NCBI GenBank assembly: GCA_036924255.1
Contig: JAUPFN010000007.1
Span: forward strand, 36,881,414-36,945,413
Length of the DNA stretch: 64,000 nt
Reading direction: 5' to 3'
From: Apodemia mormo
Taxonomy: Eukaryota > Arthropoda > Insecta > Lepidoptera > Riodinidae
Position 1 is the first letter of the stretch; the number at the start of each line of letters is the position of its first letter. Below are positions 41,687 to 53,632 of the stretch, piece by piece. Made by a program: the position numbers and the translations under genes. The notes beneath the pieces are model-generated. The model searched no databases. It was not told where the DNA came from and was given only the letters and a program-made list of their open reading frames with translations.

Positions 41687-42540
41687 ACGTATGTATAAAA
41701 GGAAGTTACTGATTTTGCACCGATTTTCAAAAATTGAGTTTTCACCAGACCTTTACGTTTTGAGGTCTTAGAAACCTTTCAGACTATTTTTACGATGACG
41801 TCAGTATGTCTGTATGTATGTGTGTATGTAAACATAACTTTTAACGGCTTTACCGGTCGAAACGCGGTTGATGGCATTCGATTGAATTCAACTCAACTTA
41901 GACTTCCTAAAAATTTGAACCATTTCGGTTCCGGAGATTTTGAGAAATTTTGGCAAAACCTCATTAAAAATTTTAACGAAACAGTATTTTTTTCATATAT
42001 GTTCCAGATTAATGTACCGATTGAGTGCAAAATCTAATCAGTCCTTTTCCTCCGAAAACTGCATCTAATGGATAAATTGCGTCAAAAGTAGTTAATCTGT
42101 TCAGGAGTTACCATTGATAACGTATAAAAAAAGTGTTTTTTTTGGCATAACTTCGAATTTTAACCAATCGTTTTTGATCTATTACAATATTTTAGAAAGA
42201 ATACTTAAAAAACTTATTCAAATGCAGTTTCAAAAATCAAAAAGTTTTTAATATCGATATTTGAAAGTTAAAAAGTTAGTTTTTTAAAACAATATTAATA
42301 TTTTGTTGTTTACAGCATACTTATTTAATTGTTTTAAAACCTCTTTCAGGTTTACCTAAGTATAAGCAAATTGGATCAAAATCGGGCGATTTATTTAGGA
42401 CTTATGTCGTGTGCGATGCGCGCGTGATTCTTATGACAGCGATGCCTACCGGCCACCTTACGCTCCTTAAAAAATGCTAAGCAATGTCGTCATAGCCATT
42501 GCCATGAATATAAATGATATTTAAAAAAAAAGTTTAAAAA
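41687..42540. other. Repeat-like unassigned DNA
   Basis: 'gatgacgtcagtatgtctgt' plus (TATG)-rich words, then long A/T runs. The words 'attttgttgtttacagcata' and 'attgtttacagcaataag' link it loosely to 48690-48800. An open frame of 80 codons (41795-42037) has no motif. Confidence 0.4.
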
Positions 42541-42544
42541 AAAG

Positions 42545-42795
42545 TGTCTTCACGCCCATATCCTGAAGGTATAGGCAGAGGTACAACAAGTGCACCCACG
42601 ATTAGCCGAAGATACTTGGTCCCACAAATGTGATAGGTGGCAAGCCTATCGCCAACCGGGCACTTTCCGATCCCGGGCAATTTTGTGTTTCTCAGAAAAC
42701 TGAAATAACACTTTTTTTGTGCCCGACCCGGGAATCGAACCCGGGACCTCATGTGGTCAACGCCAACGCTGGACCGCTAGACCACGGAGGCGATA
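42545..42795 (-). mobile_element. SINE-1, full length, recent-looking
   Basis: Reverse copy with clean B box (gggaatcgaaccc, about 42728) and A box (ccgctagaccac). Flanks 'ataaatgatatt' on both sides (about 42507 and 42793) give a target duplication of about 12 bp. Close to the copy at 62108. Confidence 0.92.
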
Positions 42796-43113
42796 AATGA
42801 TATTAATAATGCCTTATATAATAAATGTGTTTTTGTGATATGGATATGCGTATTTAAGTTTTACCAAAGTGGTAACGGTAAAAAGTACACAGCCTAATTA
42901 CTAATATAATGTAATATAGGTAATCCGTTCGTTCATTTATTTGATCAGTGCTATGTCTAATCTGTTAATGTGTCTTTGTACGTCAATCATATAGTGCTCA
43001 GTAGAGTTTATTACAGTAGCTTACGTGGGTTAAAATAACCAAGATCAAATCCATTAGACATAATCGTGTTATGATATAAATTGGAGCTACGTGGCAACGG
43101 AATAGCGGAATTG

Positions 43114-43115
<2 letters not shown>

Positions 43116-43174
<59 letters not shown>
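43116..43174. repeat. (TA)n microsatellite
   Basis: About 58 bp of pure TA. Confidence 0.95.
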
Positions 43175-43179
<5 letters not shown>

Positions 43180-43571
43180 GCATAGTTCCTGTTCCCCTGG
43201 GATTTCCGGGATATAAAGTATCCTATATCCTTTCTCGAGTCTCAAACTATGTTTGTACCAATTTTAATCCTAAAGAAGAGACAAACAGTCAGACAGAATT
43301 ACTTTCTTAGAATATTATTATGTTAGAAGAATGTTAGTGTGGATTTTTAAATTGTACCACTGTTTACTAGAGAAGACCCCCATTATTAAAGGAGAAGATA
43401 TGCTGAAAAGTGTATAAAATGAAGATGTGTTGAAATTCTAAATTTATAGAACCTCTTAATCCAAAATATAGGGTTTTATAAATTAAGAATTTTACTACTA
43501 GTATATAAAATGAAGATGATCTGTTGAAATTTTAAATTTATAAAATCCTTTAATTTAATTCAAAATATAGG
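43175..43571. other. Unassigned DNA
   Basis: 'tataaaatgaagatg' plus 'ttgaaatt(c/t)taaatttata' recur about 85 bp apart (43415, 43502) and loosely again at 43977, a degenerate local repeat interrupted by the next RepA. The start (gcatagttcctgttcccctg) resembles a Helitron end. Confidence 0.45.
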
Positions 43572-43938
43572 GTTTTTTTTATATCATGAGGTAGCAAACA
43601 AGCAGATGGGTCTCCTGATGGAAAGAGTCAACCATCGCCTATAGACACCAAAGATGTTAATGGTGCGTTACTATCTTGTGGCGAGGTCTAATGCCACATG
43701 CTTAAGTTTATCGGCTACCTTATCCTCCAAACCGGAACACGACAGCGACAAACACTAACGCTATTACGGCGGAAATAGGTAAGGCGGTGGTACCAGAACC
43801 GGGTGAGACGATGCAGAACTCTATCACGTAGTAGCCACGATGATAGTGATTCACATAGCTTATCGGTCACCTTTTACAATCTACTTGACAGAACGTAAGT
43901 TGGCCTATTCTTCAAAGGAGCCCGGGACCAACACGGGA
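43572..43938 (-). mobile_element. RepA retroposon, full length
   Basis: 'ttatatcatgaggtagcaaa' to 'gcccgggaccaacacggga'. Scattered substitutions only. Confidence 0.88.
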
Positions 43939-44309
43939 TGAAGGACTTAACAAATTTAAAATTTAACTGCCAGTGTGTAAAATGAAAAAGATCTGGTAAA
44001 ATTTCTTAATTTATAAAAACCTATATTTTGGGTTCCTTAACTTCCTTAATTAACTTTCTTAAATAACTGTCGTTTCGGCGTCCCGCTGGTCGGAGCCTTG
44101 TGGATAATATTAAGGAACTGTAATTTACTAAACAGCAACGTAATTTAATATACCACCGTCTTTACAATCTCTAGCATAAAATGGCGATAAGAACATGTTT
44201 CTTTTATAAGAACCCCCTTGAATTTTTATATTAATTTATTTTTATTACTTGTTGCTATTAGCGGCTATAGTAATTCATAGTTTGAGAACATTTCAAATAT
44301 TTTTTAAAT

Positions 44310-44782
44310 ATTATTAGATAACAAACAGGCAGATGGTTTCCTGATGAAAAGAAACAGCCAGCGCTATAGACACTAAAAATTTTAATGGTGCGTTCCTATC
44401 CGTGTGACGAGGTATTAATGCGACTTCCATAAGTTTACCGGCTACCCTATCCTTCAAATCGGAACACGGACGGAGAAACACGACAAAGCATTGACGCTAT
44501 TATGGTAGGAATAGATAAGGCGGTGCTACAAAATACCCCTAAATATTTGCACGCTGAGACGTTGCAGAACTCTATTACCTAGTAATCACGATGGTAGTGA
44601 CACGTGTAGCCAATCGTAAGCCTTTTATGAACTGCCTGGCAGAATGGCAGATATCTAGTCTTCAAAGGGACCGAGATGAACACAAGGCTCGTATTGGCTT
44701 TCTCTCGCCTTTTACGACATGCCTGACAGGAAGGAATATCATCAATTCCTAAAAAAGGGATCCCGATAAACACGGAGATATA
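44310..44782 (-). mobile_element. RepA retroposon, old, with a second 5' fragment
   Basis: The first copy runs 'attagataacaaacaggcag' to 'gggaccgagatgaacacaag' (44310-44686). It is followed at once by a second RepA 5' end (tcgccttttacgacatgcct ... ccgataaacacggag) without its body. Confidence 0.65.
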
Positions 44783-46157
44783 ATGTATTTGTGTAATTCA
44801 ACTACGGCACTAACCTAAATCTTAAGTCGCGTGCAATTTATTTTCTAGCTAACTTCGTAGTGGTCCATAATGGCCCTTGGCAACGGATCAATAGATGTCT
44901 GTGCCAGCATAGTAACCGAAAATCGGAGGCACAGACAATTGCAAAAATGCTGTGATTTATATTATCCAACTTATCGTTGGTTCACTGGCTAGATTTATTT
45001 AGTTTTAACTTTCAAAAAATAATTTCAAAATCATGGTTTATCGCTCGGATTCATTGCCATGAAAATTAATAGGAATTGTAAGTTCGATAAAATACTAACT
45101 GATTGAGAGGTGTGTTAGTTTATCGACTTAACGATTCCACTATTTTGTATACGGTTTGTGTAAGTTCCCAATAGATGACGCTGCGTTGAAATGATGGTCC
45201 AATCCACAGAATACCGAAGACTACGGTATTCTGTGCCAGGGGCGTGCACAATATAGAGGCACAAAAGCTCTGCTTTACCTATATTTTAATAAAACGTTCA
45301 TACGTTTTAGATGACTTTAATTAATTATAAATAAATGAATAAACAAAATATAATAACTTAAAAACGCCTAATATTTTTAAATAGCACCTATTTGCAAGCA
45401 CAGCACTCAAACATGTTTTCCAGGCGTTTATTAAACGATAAATAATAATGAACTAATGCCGCTAGCAATCTGCCTCACATTGTAAATGTGTGCGAGACAT
45501 AATTACCTATCCGCACGTAATTGGCTCACTCACACAATCATGCTATTCTGCAGGGCAAGTACTGCGAGCTTGTTCTATAATCCGGGTAAAGATAATAGAC
45601 GAAATATTATTGGCAAACAATATGATCACATTATGCATTTTTGTTTAGTAAAGTTTTATTTGTTTAAATAGCAGAAATGTTTTGTGTTTCGCGGGGGACA
45701 TTTGCTTTTTCGTGTGATAACTGTTAAGCATTGTTTATTATTTTGTTTGTGCCAGTATATTATATAAAGTTTTCATTTTAATATTTGAAAGTGTGTAGGT
45801 ACATTTAATAGGTTATTACTGAGTTTCTATAAAAATTGTAGTGATTTGCTTTTACTAGTGCATTTGTTGATTTTTTTAAATGTTATTTGATTGTGAAGTA
45901 TGTGTTGAAAATGTGTGTTTATTAAAAATTAAAAATAACAAGTTTTTTCTATTTTGTCATTCAGTGAAAAGATTCAAATCGTGTCTGAATGTAGGTGTGT
46001 ACCCGAGTCACAATACACAGAAACACACAAAATCAATGACTCACAGAGCTTTCCATGATTTCTATAGAAACGTCATTAATGATAGAATTAAAACGCAATC
46101 TAACTTTCTATGACGATATCCTAAAATCATATTTAAAAACGGATATGCGCATAGATT
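44783..46157. other. Unassigned DNA
   Basis: A 12-bp-arm hairpin (cacagaataccg/cggtattctgtg) lies at 45205-45235. Open frames at 45486-45671 and 45880-46113 lack recognisable motifs. I see no gene. Confidence 0.45.
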
Positions 46158-46363
46158 TCACTACATAGTATAAAACAAAGTAGCTTTCTCTGTCTGTCCC
46201 TATGTCCATATGCATGCTTAAATCTTTAAAACTACGCAACGGATTTTAATACGGTTTTTTTAATAGATAGATTGATTCTTGAGGAAGGTTTCAGTATGTA
46301 AACCTTTCAGATATTCCTACGAGAACAAAAGCTACGCGGGTGAAACCGCGGGCAGGTCGCTAG
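46158..46363 (+). mobile_element. Hel-F Helitron, full length
   Basis: TCACTACATAGTATAAAACA start, 'aaactacgcaacggatttta', 'tgattcttgaggaaggtttc', end 'gggcaggtcgCTAG' at 46360-46363. Confidence 0.85.
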
Positions 46364-46907
46364 TAATCTATAAATGAATGAGTAGTTTGTTTTTTTACTA
46401 ACCCGTAATTTTATTATTAAGTTTATATTATATAAGGCCATATCGGATATATCGCAAAGGATGTGTTCTGTAACTATCACTCACTTGGATAATATATTTG
46501 AGGTGGTCAAAATCTTGCGTTTATTTATACCGGTGTATAGTAATCTCAAGTAATCAGAACCTTCAGTGAAAATTGAAGCTGACTAGGTGAGTAGTTAGAT
46601 ATTAATTTAGCTTATTATTTTACTTATTTTATTACAATTTCATTCGCCGCGACGACGATCGATTGCTGTTTTGTTTGCGTTGCCGTAGAAGATGTACATG
46701 AATAGTAGTACATCTAAGACTTATTCTGTTGGCATGATTTCCGACTTAGAGATCCGTCGTGTGGCTGTAGCTATGCTTCAAATCTATAAGAAAAAGTTTT
46801 TGTGATCGAGTACACAGCTGCATACCCGGTGACATAATTCTGTGCACGCCGCTGTTCTGTGCCTAAACTTATAACTTTACCAGAGCAACGCGTAGCTGGG
46901 TCTGCTA
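46364..46907 (+). other. Unassigned DNA ending in a Helitron 3' end
   Basis: 'gcaacgcgtagctgggtctg' and CTAG at 46904-46907 mark an unclassified Helitron end. A small hairpin (agatgtac...gtacatct, about 46690) precedes it. Upstream is unassigned. Confidence 0.45.
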
Positions 46908-47867
46908 GTTTATAAAAAAATTAATGACTGTCACTACATTCAATTTCTGTTAAAGCCATTTCCTCGTGATGTGACAGCGGTAGAGTTTTGTAACCACTCA
47001 GCACACAATTTTTGGGCTCAGTGTGCATTTCGCTAAAGTAACATCTTATAATCTTGAGTACCTGGACGACAGAGCTTTACTTGGTATTTTTTTTGGTCAA
47101 TATGACATTTTCTTTAAAATGAAACCTTGTATAGAAACAGTAAAAACATATTTAATTTGGTATCAAGACGATGGTTATCTTTTCCATCGGGAGAGTTTCT
47201 CTCATTTTGTTTTTTTTTTTCTTAAATTTTTTATTGATTAAAAAACAATAATACATTCAATCGTAAATGGTAGCATTAATGACCCCAAAGGTTTATTTTG
47301 GACAATACTACATATTAATTTTAAAATAATATTATACATTTACGACACGAATATAATAATATAATAGGTATACTTTCATTCAAAACTTAAATCACACTTA
47401 AAAACTCTCGTAAGTTATTCAAGAAATAGGATTTAAATTTGGTCTTAATATTTTTTATGAAATGCTTTTTAGAAATTTAAATGTCAGCTTATTTAACATA
47501 ATAATGGCAGCTTGTATCCAATTGATGTTAAATATTCTACATTTCTTTCAATGCATTGTAACATGCACATAGTCAAGAATTTTCCCTAGATATAACAGAA
47601 GTTTCTGTTATATCTAGGGAAAATTCTTGACTATCTTCTTTCTGTGTCTGTTATATTTCTTCAATATACAGAAATAAATATAATATAATATACAAATATA
47701 AAAAAAAATACAGAAATAAAAGTTAAATATGTATGTCCATTGCGCTTCATATTTCTAGGAAATATAATGCATGTTCCAAAGCTTATAAATATTGCAATAC
47801 TAAATGGTTGATTGATAATTAACGGTTGCATTATTCCATTTCCTTTTTGCTTTAACTCATGCAGATA
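46908..47867. other. AT-rich DNA around a perfect hairpin
   Basis: Apart from the hairpin at 47569-47634 I see no gene or element. An open frame at 47023-47241 lacks motifs. Confidence 0.45.
47569..47634. repeat. Perfect hairpin, 32-bp arms, 2-base spacer
   Basis: The left arm (atagtcaagaattttccc, tagatataacagaa) is exactly inverted after 'gt' with no mismatch. Such perfection implies a recent origin. No repeat family here contains it. Confidence 0.95.
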
Positions 47868-47990
47868 GTTTTTTTTATGTATAGAGTGTAAGCAAGCGAA
47901 CAAATAAATCGCCTGATGTTAAGCGGTTGCCGCTACCCATGGACACCTGAAACACCAAAACACCAAACTAATGTTTTGACGGCTTTTTAT
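47868..47990 (-). mobile_element. LINE 3' tail fragment
   Basis: 'aagcaagcgaacaaataaat', 'cgcctgatgttaagcggttg' and 'ccgctacccatggacacc' are a diverged version of the tail seen at 4715-4780. No coding part. Confidence 0.6.
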
Positions 47991-48034
47991 TTTTTCAACC
48001 TAATTCTCAAATACGAGGATATTCTCAATTCGGT

Positions 48035-48165
48035 TTTTTTTTGTTTGTTACTTTAGGACTCAGTCATTTATAAACCGATTTGGAAAAATATTGAGTGTAT
48101 GTTTTTCATTTGATCTCATTTAAGTTTGGTAAGGGTTTGATTCAGGTTTTTTCTCAAGGTCAGGA
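48035..48165 (+). repeat. Dispersed repeat fragment ('ccgatttggaaaa')
   Basis: 'taaaccgatttggaaaaata', 'gatctcatttaagtttggta' and 'agggtttgattcaggtttt' match 35873-36000. Confidence 0.5.
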
Positions 48166-48854
48166 AGGTAAGGTAGTTAAAAAGTAGCTGACACGTACAG
48201 TTTCGTTGTCAAGCAGATTAATAGTCATCTATGTAATAAATGACAAACAATGTCTTCTCGTATGTTATCTTCTAAAAGGTTAAGTTTATAGGTCATAATT
48301 ATCTATTTCCGTCAAGAGAATCGTGTGCTTGACGATTCTCTTGGTGGAAAAAAGCAATGGTAGGATGGAAATCCTGTAAAGCAAAAAATGAATAGAAACG
48401 AAGTTGAATTTATTTAAGTCAAAAGATAAGTAGGCATGATTCTTTCTTACTGTAAGCAGATAAAATCGGCTTTGCATTCATATTGCAATGAGAACTTAGT
48501 TTACAACCTAACTATGAATAGATCGAGAATCTTGAAGCTTGTGAATAGGAAGTTACTTAACACGAGTATGTGAGCGAAATGATAAAATTAATTCAAACTG
48601 TACATTTTATACTTTTTGCTTTCAGTGAAATTCTATTTGTAATTATGTTCAAATGTATTTGTACTGTTTCACTAAACACTTTTTATTTGGTTTATGTCGC
48701 CAACCTCAAATGCCGTTTCAAAAATTAAAATCGAATCAAATTTTCAAAAGTTACAGCTTATCAAATATTAAAATTACATTGTTTACAGCAATAAGTTTGC
48801 TTCATATTTTTAAAATAACTTTCTAAAGATTTATTTAAAAATGTTGTCAGCAAT
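48166..48854. other. Unassigned AT-rich DNA
   Basis: A hairpin (gtcaagagaatcgtgtgctt with its inverse, about 48312-48345) is present. No gene. Confidence 0.45.
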
Positions 48855-49316
48855 TAAAAAACCGGTCAAGTGCGAGTCGCGCACGAAAGGTTCCGTACCA
48901 TCCTTATTCAAATTTCTACCTGTTTATTAAGATCGCGTAAAAAAATTGCTTAAAAATTGCGTTTTTTGCATGGGAGCCCCCCCTTTAATATGTACTTTAT
49001 TTTTATTTAATTATATATTTTGAAAGTTACAACTAAATATTCTGTGAAAATTGTAAGCGTCTACCTGTTACCGTTATTAATATTGAGCAAAAATAATAAG
49101 AAAAAACACGTTTATTGCCCTTAATATTATCATTTTTTATTTTTAAGTATTTGTTGTTATAGCGGGAAAGGAAATAAATAATTTGTAAAAATTTCAGCTT
49201 TCTAGCTATCACCGTTTATGAGATACAGCCTGGTTAGAGGCAGACAGACGGACAGACTTACAGCGGAGGCTTAATAATAGGATTCCGTTTTTACCTTTAG
49301 GTACGGAACCCTAAAA
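48855..49316 (-). mobile_element. RepD, long variant
   Basis: 'aaccggtcaagtgcgagtcg' to 'aggtacggaaccctaaaaag'. At 460 bp it is longer than other copies: an extra piece (about 48910-49085) repeats RepD-like 'gttacaactaaatattctgt' text, suggesting a fused or nested copy. Confidence 0.7.
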
Positions 49317-49419
49317 AGTACGTCAAATACCGTAAACTGGATTTAGATCGGTTGGTTCGTTCGGGATTTATCAATGACAAAAAGTAAGGAGATACTTAAA
49401 GACCCGGGCCCAAACGTAT

Positions 49420-49853
49420 TTTTTTTTATAAATACCTAAATAGCTGTACCTAAATAGCTGTAATAATATTAAAAACATGTTATTATCTATTTTTTTTAAA
49501 TAAATTCCTAAATAGCTGGAATAGGGCAGAAATTTTATAGGAAAGATTATATTGATAACATGTTATTTTCTATTTTTTTTAAATAAATTCCTAAATAGCT
49601 GGAATAGCGCATGAAAGTTTATACGAAATATTATATTGATAACATATTATTTTCTAATTTTTTAAAAATAAATTCCTAAATAGCTGGAATAGGGCAGAAA
49701 GTTTATACGAAAGATTATATTGATAACATGTTATTTTCTATTTTTTTTAAATAAATTCCTAAATAGCTGGAATAGGGCATGAAAGTTTATACGAGACATT
49801 ATATTGATAACATGTTATTTTATTCGGGGACAAAACTGCGCGACTCAGTTAGT
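49420..49853 (+). mobile_element. Hel-G Helitron-like element with an 84-bp tandem repeat
   Basis: Four units anchored by 'cctaaatagctggaatag' at 49507, 49590, 49674 and 49758 (spacing 83-84), preceded by a degenerate unit at about 49438. The 3' end 'gggacaaaactgcgcgactc' plus agTTAGT looks like a Helitron end with CTAG mutated to TTAG. Confidence 0.65.
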
Positions 49854-50040
49854 AATAAATAAATACACTAAAAACCAAATTTATCTCTACATTCAATCAA
49901 ATGAACAAAGTTTGTTGTATATTTTGTAATGATAATCTGCACGTGGACTCGGAGAAAGTGTATTTTCACTTATTATATTTTGAATGTTTATGGCGCGTTA
50001 ATGTAATTAGCTGGCACGCATTTTTGTGCTTATTAAATAC

Positions 50041-50282
50041 TTGTTGACCGGCGCAACTTCGCCCACGAGTAGATTAATAACACCTCGTGGATATAGTTTT
50101 CATAAAAAATTCAACCCTTATTTCAACTACTTGGGGTGGATTTTTGGAAAGAATTAGCCTATATTTGACTCTGGGTTTTCAACTATCTTTATGCTAAATT
50201 TCATCAAACTTGGTTTATCGGTTTAGCCGTGAAAGCCTAACAGACAGACAGACAGATACAGACTATCGCATTTATAATACTT
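50041..50282 (-). mobile_element. Hel-K Helitron
   Basis: 'gaccggcgcaacttcgccca', 'aaacttggtttatcggttta', 'taacagacagacagacagat', 'ctatcgcatttataatactt'. The CTAG itself is degraded. It is joined directly to Hel-H. Confidence 0.7.
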
Positions 50283-50514
50283 ACTGCGCCTTGCAGCCCG
50301 CTACATCATAAAATATTTTGGAGAATCCCACGGGTGGAACTTATTTTCCGGGATAAAAACTATCCTAGTTGCTATCCCAAGTCATTATATTATATGTGCT
50401 AAATTTCACGTTAATAGGTTCAGCCGTTTTTGCGTAAAAGAGTTGCAAACATCCATCCATCTATTCACTATCCAGCCACCCTTACAAACTTTTGCATTTT
50501 TAATATTAGTAGAA
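50283..50514 (-). mobile_element. Hel-H Helitron
   Basis: 'gcgccttgcagcccgctaca', 'atcccacgggtggaacttat', 'ggttcagccgtttttgcgta', 'gcatttttaatattagtaga'. Same orientation as the adjoining Hel-K. Confidence 0.7.
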
Positions 50515-50517
50515 TTA

Positions 50518-50635
50518 GTTTTTTTTATACAGATTGGGAGCAGACGGACAGGAAAATCACCTGATAGTAAGTGATCACCGCCGCCCATGGACAACTGCAC
50601 TATCAGAAGACATGCAGTTGCGTTGCTGGCCTTTT
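50518..50635 (-). mobile_element. LINE 3' tail fragment
   Basis: 'agattgggagcagacggaca', 'gtgatcaccgccgcccatgg' and 'gcagttgcgttgctggcctt' match the tail of the LINE copies at 4691 and 24868. No reading frame remains. Confidence 0.65.
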
Positions 50636-50657
50636 ACGAAAAAGTAAGCTTTTTTTA

Positions 50658-51006
50658 TTTTTTTTATTATATCATAGGATAGCAAACAAACAGATGGGTC
50701 TCCTGATGGAAAGAGTCCACCATCGCCTCTAGACATCAAAGTTGTTAATGGTGCGAAGCTATCTTGTGGCGGGATCTAATGCCACATGCAGAAGTTTACC
50801 TTACCTTCCAAACTGGAACACGACAGCGATAAGCACTGACGCTATTGCGGCAGGAGTAGGTAAGACGGTGGTTCCAGACCCGAGCGAGGCAATGCAGAAC
50901 TCTACCACCTAGTAGTCACGATGGTAGTGACTCACGTAGCCAATTGGTCGATTTTTACGAACGGCAGTTGGTCTATTCTTCAAAGGAGCCCGGCTCCAAC
51001 ATGGGG
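50658..51006 (-). mobile_element. RepA retroposon, nearly complete
   Basis: 'atatcataggatagcaaaca' to 'agcccggctccaacatgggg'. Lacks 'gtaaaaggcgaccg'-side bases near 50945. Confidence 0.85.
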
Positions 51007-51062
51007 AAATATATTGGTTTCAATGTGACATTGAATATACAAATGCAACGCACCAAGATCAT

Positions 51063-51135
51063 CTTTGGAGTTTTTTTATATTAGAAGACAACAAACAAGC
51101 AGATATATTATCTCTTTATACATAGAGCCAACAGT
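51063..51135 (-). mobile_element. RepA 3' tail fragment
   Basis: 'tttttatattagaagacaac' and 'aaacaagcagatat', then a degraded 'agccaacagtcggctata'. Confidence 0.5.
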
Positions 51136-51487
51136 CGGCTATACAAGGTTATTTTTAAAAGTTCGGCTAAATTTCAGAGGCTGTTCAGAATCGATATGTT
51201 CGATTTATGTAAGTATCTAATAAAAAAATAATTTAAAAAAATAAAATTTTTATTTTATCCGAGACAAAAAAAAATTATCGTAATTATAGGTAAATGTAAA
51301 ATGACATACTGCCAGCATTACAGAGTTCATTCACAAGACCCGGTGCAACGAATCCATGAATTTAGTGGGATATTTTTAAACGAATATTTTTATATTATCT
51401 TGTAATAATTTTACAATAATATTAAAACGCACTTTCAATATTTAGTTCCTAATTTTAAAATTTGTCTGGACCTTCAAAAGTAACCCT
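51136..51487. other. Unassigned AT-rich DNA between RepA pieces
   Basis: May be an insertion that split one RepA into 51063-51135 and 51488-51875. Its ends show no clear inverted repeat. Confidence 0.35.
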
Positions 51488-51875
51488 GTAGACACCAAAG
51501 ATGTTTATGGTGCGTTGCTATCTTTGTGGCGCGGTCTTAATTCAACATGTATAGTTTACCGGCTATCTTACCCTCTAAACAGAAACTTAACAGTGGCTTG
51601 CCACCATCGTGTTTCTCCAAACCGGATAAGTCTACTGGGTATTTAACCTTCCAAACCGAAACAAGACCGTGGCAAGCTTTAACGCGATTTTTACGCGGCA
51701 GGAATAGGAAAGGTGGTGGTACGAAACCCCGGCGAGACGATGCAGAACTCTACCACCTGGTAGCCACAATGGTAATGACTCATATAGCCAATCGTTCGCC
51801 TCTTACGAACTGCCTGGTAGAATCGCAGATAGGCAGATGGTCAATACTTAAAAGAGGGCCCGGACCAACGCGGGT
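51488..51875 (-). mobile_element. RepA retroposon body, diverged
   Basis: 'tagacaccaaagatgtttat' to 'cggaccaacgcgggttg', with a duplicated 'ctacc...taacctt/ttaccctc' segment (about 51555 and 51640). A 130-codon open frame (51547-51939) simply follows RepA. Confidence 0.7.
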
Positions 51876-51879
51876 TGAG

Positions 51880-52109
51880 TTTTTTGGCGACGGTTTATCA
51901 ATACAATCAGTTTCTAAATATGTTTTTTCTTTGTTATAAAATTTTTATTGCCCTGTTGTTTGTTTAAACGAAACACATTTCAAAACAATAAACATTACTC
52001 ACATATTTTAAACTCAGTTACAAACAAAATACAATAATTGAGTGGAAACCACAATACTATTTTGTTTTTGTTTAAAGTTTTGAAAATACTATACATAATA
52101 TATTTAAGA
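51880..52109. other. Unassigned AT-rich DNA
   Basis: Nothing recognisable. Confidence 0.5.
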
Positions 52110-52459
52110 CTAGCTCTTGCCTACGACTTCGTCCGCGCGGACTTCGTTAACTCCACACAGCTCCTCCCCCTTAGGAGATAGCGTGATAATATGTATGTAT
52201 GTATGTGTATATGTAGCCTATATGTTGAACCGACCTGTTAGCAATATTCATGCAAAATTTGAAGTAAATCCATGCAGTACTTTTTGAGTTTACCCCGTAC
52301 ATACATACAGACAAACAGACATACAGACAAACAGACAAAAATTCTAAAAACTGTATTTATGGCTTCTATATCGATTGTAGATCACGCCCCAAGTATTCTT
52401 TAAAAAAAATATTCAATGTACAGTTTTGACTTTCCTACGATTTTATTATATGTATAGAT
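52110..52459 (-). mobile_element. Hel-C Helitron, full length
   Basis: Reverse CTAG (52110-52113), hairpin 'cgacttcgtccgcgcggact', (TATG)n expansion near 52192, and 'tttcctacgattttattata' at the 5' end. Confidence 0.88.
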
Positions 52460-53224
52460 GACTAATGTAGATGCAAATATGTAATTGTATCTCGATGGCT
52501 TTTGCCCGTGCATTATTTTAAGGCAATAAGATCTTCTAAACCAAAACAATATTAAAATAATTTATATTTATTATTATTATTATTTCAGATAATACATTAT
52601 TAAAAGTTAAAAGTGGGAAGACATATTTTTATAGTTATAAGTTAAGTTACTTTTATATTTTTGTTAAATATATTTTATTGGTTTATTCTTTTAAAATGTA
52701 GGTAACGTATTTTTTGTGTTTCTCTTTGTATAAGATAAATTTAGAAGAACGCAAAAATTGTTTAAGATAAAGGTTTATAGTCAATAAGTTTTTTATTTAG
52801 ATCATGCCTATTATTATTCGTTAACTAATTATTGCAAACGTCAAAAGAATAATCAATTTAGAAAAAATAATCAGATAAAAAATAGCTTTACAGTAAAAAT
52901 AAATCTTTGCACTAAATATTTTATCCATATTTTCATCACAAATGCGTAAGACTACGTGTGGGCTATAAGAATTTAACGTTGTCCCATCTTTATTTTCGAA
53001 TTGCTTCCAGTCTGCTTGACATACCCCTAATAAAGTTATCAAATCTTGAGAGGCTGCGAACCATTTTTCCTATAATGCTTTTTAACTATCGGAGCAGTAT
53101 TTTTTTCTTAATTTTTCTTCCAAGGTTATTGCATTTCAACGTCTTGAAGTAGTTTGAAAACTACAGCTGCAGTTTGAGTGCATGCTTCATCAAACTTAAA
53201 CCAAGTCTGTATCGTATATAATTT
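52460..53224. other. Unassigned AT-rich DNA
   Basis: I see no gene or repeat boundary. Confidence 0.5.
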
Positions 53225-53470
53225 AAATACAGTAAAAGTGCAATAACCGATTTCCAATTTTCTGTATCTCTGGAATCCTGGGATCATTTTTACCAAATTT
53301 ATATGGCATTAAATGATTTGCCATTTTATTGATTCCATATAAATTTTCCCAATTCCCAATCAAATGATACCCTACCAAACAGAAAAAAAAGAATATTCGA
53401 AATCGGTTAATATGTGACTGAGTTCTGAAGTAACAAACATAAAAATTACGGCCTTTAAACCGACTTTTCA
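53225..53470 (-). repeat. Dispersed repeat fragment
   Basis: 'atttccaattttctgtatct' and, in reverse, 'ccctaccaaacagaaaaaaa' and 'ttcgaaatcggttaatatgt' relate to 35873-36000 and 48035-48165. Confidence 0.5.
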
Positions 53471-53632
53471 AAGGAGTCCCTTTGGAAATTGGGCCTTACG
53501 CATTTGTGAAGAGACCTTAATTTATAGTTCATGTCGATTTTGTCTGTCAGTTATTTTAAATTTATTGAGATTTATTTTAGTAAAGATTAATTAACATCTT
53601 CTGGTCGAAATACGACCATACTTTTATTAATC

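Noticed and set aside
41795..42037. 80-codon open frame
   Set aside because: It lies in repeat-like sequence with no motif or splice context.
45880..46113. 77-codon open frame
   Set aside because: AT-rich, with no recognisable domain. The surrounding region shows no promoter or splice signals that I can defend.
47569..47634. miRNA precursor
   Set aside because: The loop is only two bases and pairing is perfect with no bulges, unlike animal pre-miRNAs. Kept as a structural finding only.
51547..51939. 130-codon open frame on the + strand
   Set aside because: It follows the antisense of a RepA copy. Other RepA copies give unrelated short frames, so the frame is not conserved.
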